DNA from: Microseira sp041929235
GTDB taxonomy: Bacteria; Cyanobacteriota; Cyanobacteriia; Cyanobacteriales; Aerosakkonemataceae
Assembly: GCF_041929235.1 (NCBI RefSeq)
Contig: NZ_JBHFNP010000246.1
Location: forward strand, 34,535 to 98,534
Direction of reading: 5' to 3'
DNA: 64,000 bases
A model generated the notes under the pieces. It was not told the origin of the DNA. It saw nothing but the letters and a program-made list of their open reading frames with translations, and made no database searches. Positions 9,038 through 18,443 of the stretch are shown piece after piece (the first letter of the stretch is position 1; each line of letters opens with the position of its first letter). A program made the position numbers and the translations under genes.

Positions 9038-12000
9038 TTTCAAAGCTCCTTTTTTGAGTCTCAGCATCGCTGACTACACCATCGCGTAAAATTGGATCGC
9101 TATCCCACGGATCGAAAGGAATTAGTTTTTGCTTCTGCAAGTTTGGACGAAAGAAAATCTTACCTTTTTCGTTTAGCATACAAGCAGCCAACGAAAAAGA
9201 GCTATTGGAAATTGCCACAACATCGCATTGGCTTAATAAGTAAAAATCAGGATAAAACTCGGCTTGCAGCAATTCTACGCCTAAATCTTTGACCGTAATT
9301 GGATTATACTCGGCAAAGTCCCCCATAACTTTTTCCGGTTCGTCGCTAGCAATAAATAATATCGGTTCGTCCAAAATTTCCCACAAACCGCTCAACCATT
9401 CTTTGTACCATTCATTCGGTGCAATAAAGAAACATTCGTAACCAAAATCGCCGCGTCGCAGATGTAAACCTACAACAGTTTTACCTCTGGATCGAAGAAG
9501 GTTAACAGCTTGTTTCATCTTCGCTTCTATTTCTGGTATTGGCTTGAACAGCGAGCGAAAATACTCTTTGTGGGGAGCGTAGAAACTCGTGTTGTACTGG
9601 AAGTAACCCCAAAAGTCAACATTTGTCAAGGGTTGTTTTGAATTTTTAATATGCCATTCTAAAAGGTCGTTATTTAACTCGCTCGCTACGGGTAACTTTT
9701 GAGCAATTGGCAAATCGTTATGACCAAAAAGATACTGTCCGATCCATTCAGGGGTTTCTACCTGTAGATTATGCTGTTTGGCATATATTTTTAAGAAGGC
9801 ATACTGAAAAATTTGGTTAGCAAAACGTCCATTTTTTCCCAAGGAAGACATGGTAATGACGGATGGCTTTTCAGCTTCAGCAGGAAATGGTATTTCTATG
9901 GGAGCAAACTTGATTTGACCAAGTTTGTCTATTTCGCAAGCGGGAAGATTGTCGGCTAAAGCGTGCGCGATCGCCAATCTATTCTCCCATTCTAAACCGA
10001 TCCGCATCTGGACGCGACGCAGCAGCGCATCCCACTGGGATTGTCTTAAATTCCCTACCAAAGAAATTTCTGGCCCTTCGCTCACATCCAACTCTTCTTG
10101 CAGCAGCAAATCCATTGTTACGCTAGACAGAAAAAGATTCGCATCTTCATCAGAAATATTGCTCGTATCTATTAACAAAGTGATGCGACTTTTATCCTCG
10201 CGATCGACAACTGCTCGAATTGCATTTGTTATATCTAAAAACAGATTCTCTTCTGGGGCAGACCAATCAGGGAAAATAATTAAATTAATCTCATTAAGCT
10301 TTAAACCAAGCAGACTGGCTTCAATTTGATTCAAACTTGCTTCGAGCAAAGTCAAACTAACAATTTTCGCCATCCTCGACCAAGAAAACTTTTTCGCTTG
10401 TGCAATCCCCGCAGCAATTAACGAGTTTCTCACATCCAGCTTTTGCACCTCACAAAGTGCATTTACTAACCCATCAACATCATCATTGCGTACATATAAT
10501 GCTGCCGTTCCTGCTACCTCTGGAATCGAAGCATTAGGACAAGCAATAACCGGACAACCGCAAGCCATTGCCTCTAAAATGGGTAAACCAAACCCTTCAT
10601 ATTGAGAAGGATAAACTAGCGCGACGGCACCAGAATAAGCATCTCTTAACTCCAGATCGCTTAGCTGCAAAACGTGGACAATGTTACCCGATGTATAAGC
10701 TCTAAATTCAGCTTCTAACTGCGGATCTCCACCTACGCAGACAATTTCAAAACCTTGTCTGCTGTAAAAATTAGAAAATGCCTTAAAGAAGAAAATTGCA
10801 TTTTTATTTCCTTTCCTACCGCCTACCAAAATAAAATAGGGTTTTGAAATGCCATACCGCGTCTTAAACTGCTCAATTTCTTCTAAATTAGAGGTAGAAA
10901 AATATTTTCCAACTCCATTATGGGCTATTGTTACAGCTTCTAGAGGAATGTGAGGGAAAAACCTTACTAGATCTCTTGCCGTATTTTCCGAAACAGCGAT
11001 ATAGGCAGATGCGTGACGGATACTATAGTGCTTCTCTCGCCACATGGGTTTGTTGAGATCTGCCGCGATCGCTTCTGGAATCATATCATGTACCATCAAC
11101 GCGGATGGCGTCGAAATCGGTGTTGTATAGTAAGTCGAAATAAATAGATCCGCACCCTTGACATCGCAGACTAGCTGCAACATTTCTCGGTCTGCATCGG
11201 TTTTGTCGTAATCGTAAGGTGGTACAGTCAGATACTGGATACCTGGGATTCTAGGAGCAGTTCCAGCACGATCCAAAACCAGGATATGCCTGCCAAAACC
11301 AGTTTCACTCCATTCAGTTAATAAGGCTTTCCAGACACGGGCAATGCCAGTATTATAAAGTTGGAAAAATACTCCATCAACAATGATTCTCGGAGCGAGT
11401 TTCTCTATTTCTAAAGTTTTTCTTTGCCACTCCTCTGACGATAAAAACCGCCAACTTCCACTTTCATCTTTTTGTGCAAGCGTTACGATTCCACAAGATT
11501 CTGCCGTATCAACTAAAGCGTTATCCTCCTCTCTAACCCATGAGAAATATTGGTGCAATAAAGTTGGTAATTTGTTTTCTTCCTGCAACAGCTTCCAGGA
11601 TGCGATCGCATCTTTAAACCCATAATATTGTTCTTTAAATCGCAACTGCTTTTCTAGCACATAGGAAAAGTGTTGAAATACCAATCCTTGTTTTTCAGTT
11701 TCGTCATGTCCAAAAGGATTGATATCTGAAACAACATTGTATTCCCCATCTGGCAAAGGTTCAACTAATACGGGAGGTTCGTGTCTTAGCCAGAAGTACC
11801 CAGGTTTATATCTCCAGGTTCGCCGCCACTCTATTGAAGGCGTTGCACCATAACAATTACGAGTACTAATAACTCGATTTTCCCCAACAAAATACCAACA
11901 CCAATAAAAAGCCGCCGTTCTTGATGGATTCTCAATAAATATTTTTCGCCCCCTGCAAATTTGAGCGGATGTCCAAAACTCATCCACATCAACTTGCCAA

Positions 12001-13703
12001 AGTAAACATTCTTCCTGGATGTTAACAAGTGGTGCATTCACCATCTCCCGTTTACCATCCCAGAAAACACCTTCTGGCTTCCGATAAACGGTGACATATT
12101 CGGGATAAAATTTTGCCAGTTCATCTAAATATGCTGTTGTGCCATCAATGCTGCGTCCGTTTTGGTGGAGTTCATCGGGAATCTTTCCACCCATACGAAG
12201 ACTCCAAGATGTATCGTGTTTTAGATCGGCTACCCCTTCAACGATGTGCCAATGCCATTTAAAAGGTAATTGTTTCAAAACTTCAATGTGGTAGCGGATA
12301 AACGGTTCGCCGTTCAGGACAATTGTAAAAAAATGAATGGGTAATTCGTTTAAACTAGGTGGATTAAAATCAATACTTTGTGAAAAGTACTTTCCTAGCC
12401 AAGGTTGTCTACCAGCAAAATGTCGAAACCGAATTGGTTCTAAGCAGGGATTTTTTATATTAATATCGTAAACCGGAACTTCCCCTTTAACTAAAGTCAC
12501 ATTTAAACAATTAGGCAAAATTTCGATATGAGTTTCTTTGTCTTCTGGTGATAAACTCTCTATAACTTTCAGAACCGCCAAATTGTCCTGCCACGGATGT
12601 TCATCGCAGTCATTTCTATTCCAAACAGCTTCAAAGAAGCGCTTGCTAAATTCATTGACTCGAACCACCCAAACTCCACTATTAATAATCCCTGATGAAT
12701 CTTGGGCGAAAGCTACGCTTTTATAGGTATTTAGCTTAATATCGCCGCGTACAATTGATAGGTCTGCATCTAAAAAGGCAATCAAATCTCCAGGTTGCAG
12801 TTCATTTATCAGTTTCAGAACATAATGAATTTTAATCCAATGAGGTTGTCGGTTAATCCCAGCATTGTTTTGGGTAATTCCTTGATATTCAAACCCGTGA
12901 TAATTGGCATATTCTCGAAACCGAGGACTGCTAAATTCCTTATAGTTTGCTTCCAATCTTCCCACTCCAACTGCAAATAAAATTTGACGCGGTTGTCGCA
13001 GTTGTACGGTTTCCTCTGATGTTTTTTTGAAGATGGCGTAACCGTTACGTAAATATTGATTCTCGGCTACTAATGAATAACTATCGTCATTTTTAAGTAA
13101 ATAATAATTTTTATAATTTTTAAATGTATTGATATCGTCGAGCAAGATATATTTAGCACCGTATACCTCCTCCATTTCAGCCTGACCCGTAAATTCGGAG
13201 CCGTCAATTAGTACCAAATCGAAATTTTCAATATTATTTTCTCGTTTAATCTTTTTTATTCCTTCTGGTTCTACTCCGGATTGTTTAATATAATCGATAT
13301 CTTGTTCCAACCAAGTTAAAACTTGTTGTAATGGGTATTTTTTTAATCCCTGATGATAATTTTTATAAAATCTAATTACCTCATCTGCATTAGGAAAACG
13401 TTCAACCGCAACTGAAGAAACGTTGTAGCACTTGACAAATGAGTACTCAGCATACCTTTTTTCAAGTTCGTTAAATCGATTTTTGGAAACCTCCATACAA
13501 AAAAGTTTAGGCTTGTTTGGGTTTTCCCTCATTCCACACACAAAAGCTTCAGTACTTCCTTCCCCTGAAGCAGAACCGATTTCTAAAACTGTTTTAATAT
13601 TTTCTTCTCGCCCTATCCTTTGAATAGCAGCGTAAAACTCATCATTCTTAATTTCAGGAGGAATGAGACGGTTCAGTCCAGAATTTAAAAATTTATTGTC
13701 CAT
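9027..13703 (-). CDS. Giant multi-domain glycosyltransferase (methyltransferase-like, GT4 and GT11 domains)
   Basis: 1558 residues with at least four parts. (1) Residues ~1-230: methyltransferase-like fold (VLEIGSASGEGS; DLVLIDGSEF). (2) ~235-450: glycosyltransferase-like region with a DxD motif (FLDADLSI, ~311), then a second GT-like block starting HFFTIVLNGEPF (~452) that continues to ~750. (3) ~770-1115: GT4 with GGRKGNKN and YEGFGLPILEAMACGCPV-type donor site. (4) ~1139-1215: the module shared with the FkbM protein. (5) ~1283-1558: GT11 alpha-1,2-fucosyltransferase-like domain with GRFANQIFQYAF and HLRRGDF. It could assemble several linkages of one glycan. It overlaps the FkbM gene by 11 bases. 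Confidence 0.85.
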   Translation of the reverse strand: MDNKFLNSGLNRLIPPEIKNDEFYAAIQRIGREENIKTVLEIGSASGEGSTEAFVCGMRENPNKPKLFCMEVSKNRFNELEKRYAEYSFVKCYNVSSVAVERFPNADEVIRFYKNYHQGLKKYPLQQVLTWLEQDIDYIKQSGVEPEGIKKIKRENNIENFDLVLIDGSEFTGQAEMEEVYGAKYILLDDINTFKNYKNYYLLKNDDSYSLVAENQYLRNGYAIFKKTSEETVQLRQPRQILFAVGVGRLEANYKEFSSPRFREYANYHGFEYQGITQNNAGINRQPHWIKIHYVLKLINELQPGDLIAFLDADLSIVRGDIKLNTYKSVAFAQDSSGIINSGVWVVRVNEFSKRFFEAVWNRNDCDEHPWQDNLAVLKVIESLSPEDKETHIEILPNCLNVTLVKGEVPVYDINIKNPCLEPIRFRHFAGRQPWLGKYFSQSIDFNPPSLNELPIHFFTIVLNGEPFIRYHIEVLKQLPFKWHWHIVEGVADLKHDTSWSLRMGGKIPDELHQNGRSIDGTTAYLDELAKFYPEYVTVYRKPEGVFWDGKREMVNAPLVNIQEECLLWQVDVDEFWTSAQICRGRKIFIENPSRTAAFYWCWYFVGENRVISTRNCYGATPSIEWRRTWRYKPGYFWLRHEPPVLVEPLPDGEYNVVSDINPFGHDETEKQGLVFQHFSYVLEKQLRFKEQYYGFKDAIASWKLLQEENKLPTLLHQYFSWVREEDNALVDTAESCGIVTLAQKDESGSWRFLSSEEWQRKTLEIEKLAPRIIVDGVFFQLYNTGIARVWKALLTEWSETGFGRHILVLDRAGTAPRIPGIQYLTVPPYDYDKTDADREMLQLVCDVKGADLFISTYYTTPISTPSALMVHDMIPEAIAADLNKPMWREKHYSIRHASAYIAVSENTARDLVRFFPHIPLEAVTIAHNGVGKYFSTSNLEEIEQFKTRYGISKPYFILVGGRKGNKNAIFFFKAFSNFYSRQGFEIVCVGGDPQLEAEFRAYTSGNIVHVLQLSDLELRDAYSGAVALVYPSQYEGFGLPILEAMACGCPVIACPNASIPEVAGTAALYVRNDDVDGLVNALCEVQKLDVRNSLIAAGIAQAKKFSWSRMAKIVSLTLLEASLNQIEASLLGLKLNEINLIIFPDWSAPEENLFLDITNAIRAVVDREDKSRITLLIDTSNISDEDANLFLSSVTMDLLLQEELDVSEGPEISLVGNLRQSQWDALLRRVQMRIGLEWENRLAIAHALADNLPACEIDKLGQIKFAPIEIPFPAEAEKPSVITMSSLGKNGRFANQIFQYAFLKIYAKQHNLQVETPEWIGQYLFGHNDLPIAQKLPVASELNNDLLEWHIKNSKQPLTNVDFWGYFQYNTSFYAPHKEYFRSLFKPIPEIEAKMKQAVNLLRSRGKTVVGLHLRRGDFGYECFFIAPNEWYKEWLSGLWEILDEPILFIASDEPEKVMGDFAEYNPITVKDLGVELLQAEFYPDFYLLSQCDVVAISNSSFSLAACMLNEKGKIFFRPNLQKQKLIPFDPWDSDPILRDGVVSDAETQKRSFENAG

Positions 13704-13937
13704 CGTGCCAACCTAAGCTTAACAGAATTGCCCCAACCTTGTATTCAACGCCCAGAGACGCTAATCATTAATTTACCCCATTTCCTGCCCCAATTACTCT
13801 CCCATCCAACCAATCAGTACTGATGTACTGCAACATTCTTGTTGTCGAATCGATTAAAATATTTTGTTAGCTAATCTTGCTATTGCGCTAGAACAATAGT
13901 AAATCCCCAATGCCTGGTTATATTTGTTACCTAAAAT

Positions 13938-14750
13938 ATGATTTCCCCATCCCGCCCGATTCAATTAAATCAATCTATAGTTTCTTCCTTAGTAGCATTG
14001 TTGTGTTTGCTAGGGATTGGAGGTCTTCAAGTTCCTAGATTAAACAAACTAATTACCAGAGGACAAACAGCTTCTATAGAAGAGTTTAAAAGAGAAGTAG
14101 AGGCAGAAAGACTGCGGTTGAACTTAATTCAAAAATTCCCCTCATTTGGCTTTGATAACTTAATTGCTAATTGGGTGTATCTCGGTTTTTTACAATACTT
14201 CGGTGATGAGCTAGCACGCGGTCAAACCGGCTACGAACTAAGTCCAGCCTACTTTGAAATTATAGTCGATCGCGACCCGCGTTTCTTAGGTTCCTATATT
14301 TCTCTCACTGCCAGTCTCTCTCTATACGCAGGAAAGCCAGAAGAGTCAGTAGCGCTGATGGCAAAAGGATTAAAGTCAATGTCTCCCAAAATACCGCCGC
14401 AGTCTTATTATGTTTGGCGATATAAAGCGATTGATGAATTACTTTTTTTGGCAGATATTAAATCAGCTCAGCGATCGTTTGCAATGGCGGGGCAGTGGGC
14501 GAGTGTTTATCCCGATGCCGATAGTCAAAACCTAGCAGCAATCTCGCGCGCAACAGCGCAATTTCTGGCTGGCAATCCCGATAAAGAACGAATCAGAGAT
14601 GCTCAAGCGGCGATTTGGGCATCGGTGATAGTAAATGCATTACAGGCAAACGATCGCCGTACCCGCGACCAAGTAATACGTCAAATTGAGGCGCGGGGTG
14701 GAAAGGTAACGATCTCCCAGGAAGGAGGGGTATCCGTTAAACTGCCTTAA
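13938..14750 (+). CDS. Membrane-anchored conserved cyanobacterial protein of unknown function
   Basis: 270 residues. An N-terminal hydrophobic helix (SLVALLCLLGIGGLQV, ~18-35) should anchor it to a membrane. The rest is predicted helical with TPR-like spacing (SAQRSFAMAGQWASVYPDAD; AAISRATAQFLAGNPDKE). I know similar proteins only as cyanobacterial hypotheticals. Its last four bases overlap, tail to tail, with the MORN-repeat gene. The 234-bp spacer upstream shows no distinct feature. Confidence 0.7.
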   Translation: MISPSRPIQLNQSIVSSLVALLCLLGIGGLQVPRLNKLITRGQTASIEEFKREVEAERLRLNLIQKFPSFGFDNLIANWVYLGFLQYFGDELARGQTGYELSPAYFEIIVDRDPRFLGSYISLTASLSLYAGKPEESVALMAKGLKSMSPKIPPQSYYVWRYKAIDELLFLADIKSAQRSFAMAGQWASVYPDADSQNLAAISRATAQFLAGNPDKERIRDAQAAIWASVIVNALQANDRRTRDQVIRQIEARGGKVTISQEGGVSVKLP

Positions 14751-15502
14751 TCCTGCGGTTGACCAGGTAGCAAAGGTTTGCCATCGCGGAACAATCCGAC
14801 ATAACGCCTGCCATCAGCATAAACAATAGTGCCTCTGCCGTGGGGTCTGCCGCCGCGTAGTTCCCCCTGGTAGCGGTTCCCCTGGCGATCGGTGCATCTG
14901 CCCCTGCCGTCAAGCTCGTTATTGAAGAACTCGCCTCGGCAGGTGAGACCCCTTGGGCGGGTATAGACGCCGCCGCCCAAGATATTGCCCAAAACGAACT
15001 GACCCTCGTAAAGACTGCCATCGGGAAATCTAAATGCGCCTCTGCCGTTGAACTGACCGTTGCGGAACTGTCCGTAGTAGCGTCCGCCTTCGGCAAAGAT
15101 AAATAACCCCGTACCGTTGAATTGCCCGTTGCTTACCCGCCCTTGATAGCGGTCATCGTTTTTAAAGATATATTCGCCTCTACCGTTGGGCAAGCCATTG
15201 CGGAACTGTCCCTGGTAGCGATCGCCATTTTTGTAAATAAATACTCCGATGCCATTGGGCAACCCATTGCGGAACTGTCCCCGATAAGCATCGCCATCCG
15301 GGTAGATGCAGGTGCCCCTACCATTGATAACCTCACCTCGGCAGATCAGCTGATTTTCTGCTGGCGTGCTTTGCCCAAATGAAGGCAGCGCCTCACCCAT
15401 AGAATTGGCTATATACAGGCAAGCTGCAACCAATATCGTCATCGAGGTTTGAGCGAGCGAGCGACCCATCGGCAGATCCTTAACTTGAGGCAGGGCAGTC
15501 AA
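14747..15502 (-). CDS. Secreted MORN-repeat protein
   Basis: 251 residues with an N-terminal hydrophobic segment (TSMTILVAACLYIANSMGEA) that looks like a signal peptide, then about eight MORN repeats of ~23 residues, such as YQGQFRNGLPNGRGEYIF and YEGQFVLGNILGGG. MORN arrays form beta-hairpin strips that bind lipids or act as scaffolds. No catalytic domain is fused to it, and its role is unknown. It is convergent with the preceding gene (4-bp overlap). Confidence 0.85.
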   Translation of the reverse strand: MTALPQVKDLPMGRSLAQTSMTILVAACLYIANSMGEALPSFGQSTPAENQLICRGEVINGRGTCIYPDGDAYRGQFRNGLPNGIGVFIYKNGDRYQGQFRNGLPNGRGEYIFKNDDRYQGRVSNGQFNGTGLFIFAEGGRYYGQFRNGQFNGRGAFRFPDGSLYEGQFVLGNILGGGVYTRPRGLTCRGEFFNNELDGRGRCTDRQGNRYQGELRGGRPHGRGTIVYADGRRYVGLFRDGKPLLPGQPQD

Positions 15503-15712
15503 TATGGCCTATTTATAGCAAACAAACCGCCGTTTATCCCCATTTTCCAGAGCCTGCACTGGGGAAATTGCGTTCGCGCAGCGTGTGCGTCAGCACTTAT
15601 AGCGCGATCGCCCCCATCCGACTATCGCCCATGACGGATCGCTCGCAGGCCAGCAAAAAGCCATTTAGCTTTTGCGCGGTTTTTCTGTAAAATCTGTATG
15701 GTATTTAGCCTT

Positions 15713-15916
15713 TAACAATACAAAGTCTCTGACAGAGATTTTAACGTGGGCATTGCCATGCCCGAAAACTATGCCCGGACGGCTATGCCGGGACTGGAGA
15801 ATACCCTGTCCAATCTAGTACGTGCGGCAAGCGCGGAATTTACGCCTGTGGACAAGAAGGATCCGACTCCCTTGGTTGAAGCAGGAAGCAAACGTCAATT
15901 TAAGCGAAATGCTTGA
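15713..15916 (+). pseudogene. C-terminal remnant of a TnpB-family gene
   Basis: An open frame without a start codon begins YKVSDRDFNVG, which matches the RuvC-III motif of TnpB proteins (DRDxNAA). It continues through NYARTAMPG, AASAEFTPVDKKDP and VEAGSKRQFKRNA to a TGA at 15914-15916, the tail seen in one cyanobacterial TnpB subfamily. The upstream parts (RuvC-I, zinc ribbon) are missing. This fills most of the 15503-16038 gap ahead of psbO. The rest of that gap shows nothing I recognise. Confidence 0.65.
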
Positions 15917-16038
15917 TCTGAGTAAGTTTTGTCTTGCAACAGTTCCCATGCGCCTAATGAAGTGTCACTCAAAATCTGGCTTGTTCTATAACATCTGGGT
16001 TTTGCATCGCAGATTGAGGTTAATTATTGAGGTTGACC

Positions 16039-16869
16039 ATGTGGTATCGCTCTTTTATTGCAGCACTCTTAGCCTTATGCTTAAGCGTGCTAACCGCTTG
16101 TAGTGAAGCTCCCAGCAACACGACCGCTCAACTGACCTACGACGATATTAGGGGAACCGGGCTAGCTAACAACTGTCCCCAGCTAGCCGAAACGACTCGC
16201 GGCAGCATTCCCCTCGACCGTAACCAGTCGTATACGCTAAGGGGTCTGTGCTTGCAACCGACTACTTTCTTCGTCAAAGAAGAACCGCTCAACAAACGGC
16301 AAGAAGCAGAATTTGTTCCGGGCAAATTGTTGACCCGCTACACCTCCAGCATTGACCAAGTAGAGGGTACACTAAAAGTCAACGAAGATGGAAGTCTGAC
16401 TTTTGTTGAAAAAGATGGGATTGACTTCCAAGCCATCACCGTGCAGATGCCTGGTGGCGAACGAGTGCCTTTCCTATTTTCGATCAAAAACTTAGTAGCT
16501 ACTACAGCGCCTGGTGTAGAAAGTCTTAATACATCCACGGATTTTGAAGGAGAATTTAAAGTCCCCTCCTACCGGGGTGCTACGTTCCTCGATCCCAAAG
16601 GTCGCGGCACCGCAACGGGTTATGACAACGCAGTCGCTCTCCCAGCTCAAGCTGATAGCGAAGATCTAACTCGTGCTAACGTCAAGCGCACTGAAATTGG
16701 CAAGGGCAAGATTTCTCTCCAAATTGCCAAGGTAGATAGCAGCACTGGTGAAATTGCCGGTACCTTTGAAAGCGAACAGCCTTCCGACACCGATTTGGGA
16801 GCGGCTGAGGCTAAAGAAGTTAAGATTCGTGGCGTGTTCTACGCTCGCCTTGAATCGGCAAAGGCATAA
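16039..16869 (+). CDS. psbO: Photosystem II manganese-stabilising protein PsbO
   Basis: Extrinsic 33-kDa subunit that shields and stabilises the Mn4CaO5 cluster on the lumenal side of photosystem II. The signatures are clear: LTYDDIRGTGLANNCP at the mature start, PTTFFVKEEP, FVPGKLLTRYTSSIDQ, FKVPSYRGATFLDPKGRG and the C-terminal VKIRGVFYARLE. The signal peptide ends LSVLTACSE, a lipobox-like sequence, so the protein may be lipid-anchored. A TTG at 16027 is in frame, but GAGG lies 6 bases before the ATG at 16039, which I chose (276 residues). A textbook terminator follows. Confidence 0.97.
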   Translation: MWYRSFIAALLALCLSVLTACSEAPSNTTAQLTYDDIRGTGLANNCPQLAETTRGSIPLDRNQSYTLRGLCLQPTTFFVKEEPLNKRQEAEFVPGKLLTRYTSSIDQVEGTLKVNEDGSLTFVEKDGIDFQAITVQMPGGERVPFLFSIKNLVATTAPGVESLNTSTDFEGEFKVPSYRGATFLDPKGRGTATGYDNAVALPAQADSEDLTRANVKRTEIGKGKISLQIAKVDSSTGEIAGTFESEQPSDTDLGAAEAKEVKIRGVFYARLESAKA

Positions 16870-16925
16870 AAGTTAGCTTTGACACTCCCGGTAGATTCAA
16901 AACCAGCTACGGGAAAAGCTTGTCC

Positions 16926-16952
16926 AAAAAAGGGGCGTATCGCCCCTTTTTT
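16926..16952 (+). terminator. Rho-independent terminator of psbO
   Basis: GGGGCG-TAT-CGCCCC stem preceded by six A and followed by six T, 57 bases after the psbO stop. The A-run on the left would also let it work in reverse. Confidence 0.95.
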
Positions 16953-16984
16953 GCCTCAGAATCCAAACTGACGCCCGACGATCC

Positions 16985-17036
16985 TAGAAACCGGCTTTCT
17001 TGCTGCGAGAAACCCGGTTTCTTTGCCTAAGTCCTG
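16985..17036. repeat. Dispersed AGAAACCCGGTTTCT hairpin copy
   Basis: Contains GAAACCGGCTTTCTTGCTGCGAG and then the palindrome AGAAACCCGGTTTCT, followed by TTGCCTAAGTCCT. This is one of about ten copies of the same family in the window. The rest of the psbO-sigF spacer (to 17482) has no recognised feature beyond the expected sigF promoter region. Confidence 0.7.
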
Positions 17037-17482
17037 AGAATAACAAGCAGCTAAGCTTGGCTGCATAAGTCACTTAGAATCAGACATAGAATCCATTAGG
17101 TGAGGATACGACTAACCTCCGAGAAGGACGCATCCCAACCAGCTCCTACAACCGATGTTTTCATTGAGAATACAGAAACCCAAACTTCAGTGAAAATGTG
17201 GTTGTGGCTACAGCGGTAGGTAATTAAGGTGAAAGTGTCGCTTGAGCAGTTTACAGCTATTGTTGGCAGTCTAAGGCAGAAAAGCTGGATTGATTCACCA
17301 GAAAGCGTAAAATGATGCACGTGTAGCTTGACTGTCACAATGCGGATGCAAATAACCCAGCCTCCTTAAGGTAAGTCACTGCAATGCCTGTTTAAGATCG
17401 CAGCGATCTTAGCCGCGCAGCGTAGATAATAAATTGAGTCAGGCGTATCTTGGTTTACCGTATCTACTCCATCAACTCAGCC

Positions 17483-18256
17483 ATGTCTACAACTCCTACC
17501 CAAGCCTTAAAAAACGATAGCTTGCAATTGTTGCGAGAATACCAGAAAACCGGCTCGGCTCTAGTCCGGAATCAGTTAGTCAAACTCAATTTCGGACTGG
17601 TGAGAAAAGAGGCGCATTTCTTTAGCAATCAATGTACGGAAAACTATGAGGATTTGCTGCAAGTAGGCTGCTTGGGTTTGATTCGGGCAATAGAGCGATT
17701 TGAATTGTCTAAGGGTCATGCCTTTAGTTCGTTTGCCCTTCCCTACATTAGGGGTGAAATTCAACACTATTTAAGAGATAAAGGCGGCTCGGTGCGGATT
17801 CCGCGCCGCTGGCTGACACTAGAACGGCAGGGTATTGGGATCGCGCGCCAGCTGCAAGCTCAATCCAACCGCCAGCCAACAGATGCAGAAGTAGCCGCAG
17901 CTCTCAATATCTCCACAGAAGAATGGCAGGAAATTAAGCTAGCTTGTCAAAATAAAACACCTCTGAGTCTAGATACCCCCGTAGGAGACGAAGAAGAAGG
18001 TTCTACTTCCCTCGGAGAAATCGTACCCGACCCCAAGTATCGCAGTTTTCAGCTAGCCCAAGAAGACCAAATTCGCCTGCAACAAGCACTCGTTCAATTA
18101 GAAAAACGCACTAGAGAAATTTTAGAGTTTGTTTTTTTACACGACCTTACGCAAAAAGAAGTGGCAGAGCGCCTGGATATCAGCGTGGTAACAGTATCTC
18201 GCCGCGTTAAAAAAGGTCTGGAATCGCTCAAACAGTTGATGGGAGGATCTGATTAA
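17483..18256 (+). CDS. sigF: RNA polymerase group 3 sigma factor SigF
   Basis: 257 residues. It has sigma region 2 with EDLLQVGCLGLIRAIERF (~55-72) and the core-binding / -10 recognition segment FSSFALPYIRGEIQHYLRD, region 3 (RQPTDAEVAAALNI), and region 4 with the helix-turn-helix LTQKEVAERLDISVVTVSRR. Length and motifs match cyanobacterial SigF, which in Synechocystis is needed for pilin transcription, pili and motility. The frame also opens at a TTG at 17450, but the ATG at 17483 gives the family's usual N-terminus. The pilin and pil chemotaxis genes in this window are plausible targets. Confidence 0.92.
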   Translation: MSTTPTQALKNDSLQLLREYQKTGSALVRNQLVKLNFGLVRKEAHFFSNQCTENYEDLLQVGCLGLIRAIERFELSKGHAFSSFALPYIRGEIQHYLRDKGGSVRIPRRWLTLERQGIGIARQLQAQSNRQPTDAEVAAALNISTEEWQEIKLACQNKTPLSLDTPVGDEEEGSTSLGEIVPDPKYRSFQLAQEDQIRLQQALVQLEKRTREILEFVFLHDLTQKEVAERLDISVVTVSRRVKKGLESLKQLMGGSD

Positions 18257-18443
18257 CTTCTGTTTCCCAGACTGAAGCTGCATCGATGAGCCGCTGTCCT
18301 CCTCCAAAGGCTAGAATTCTTAGTGCGACTAATAAAGTCAATAATTCAAAGTAACATATAAAATACCAGAAACCCGCCAGGGATATTGTCGAGAGACAAA
18401 AAATCAGTTGCGGACGCTGAAGACAGCTTTTGGGGAATTGGCA

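Noticed and set aside
15822..16103. Open frame overlapping the psbO start
   Set aside because: It is an off-frame reading of the TnpB tail and of psbO; the true psbO frame is certain.
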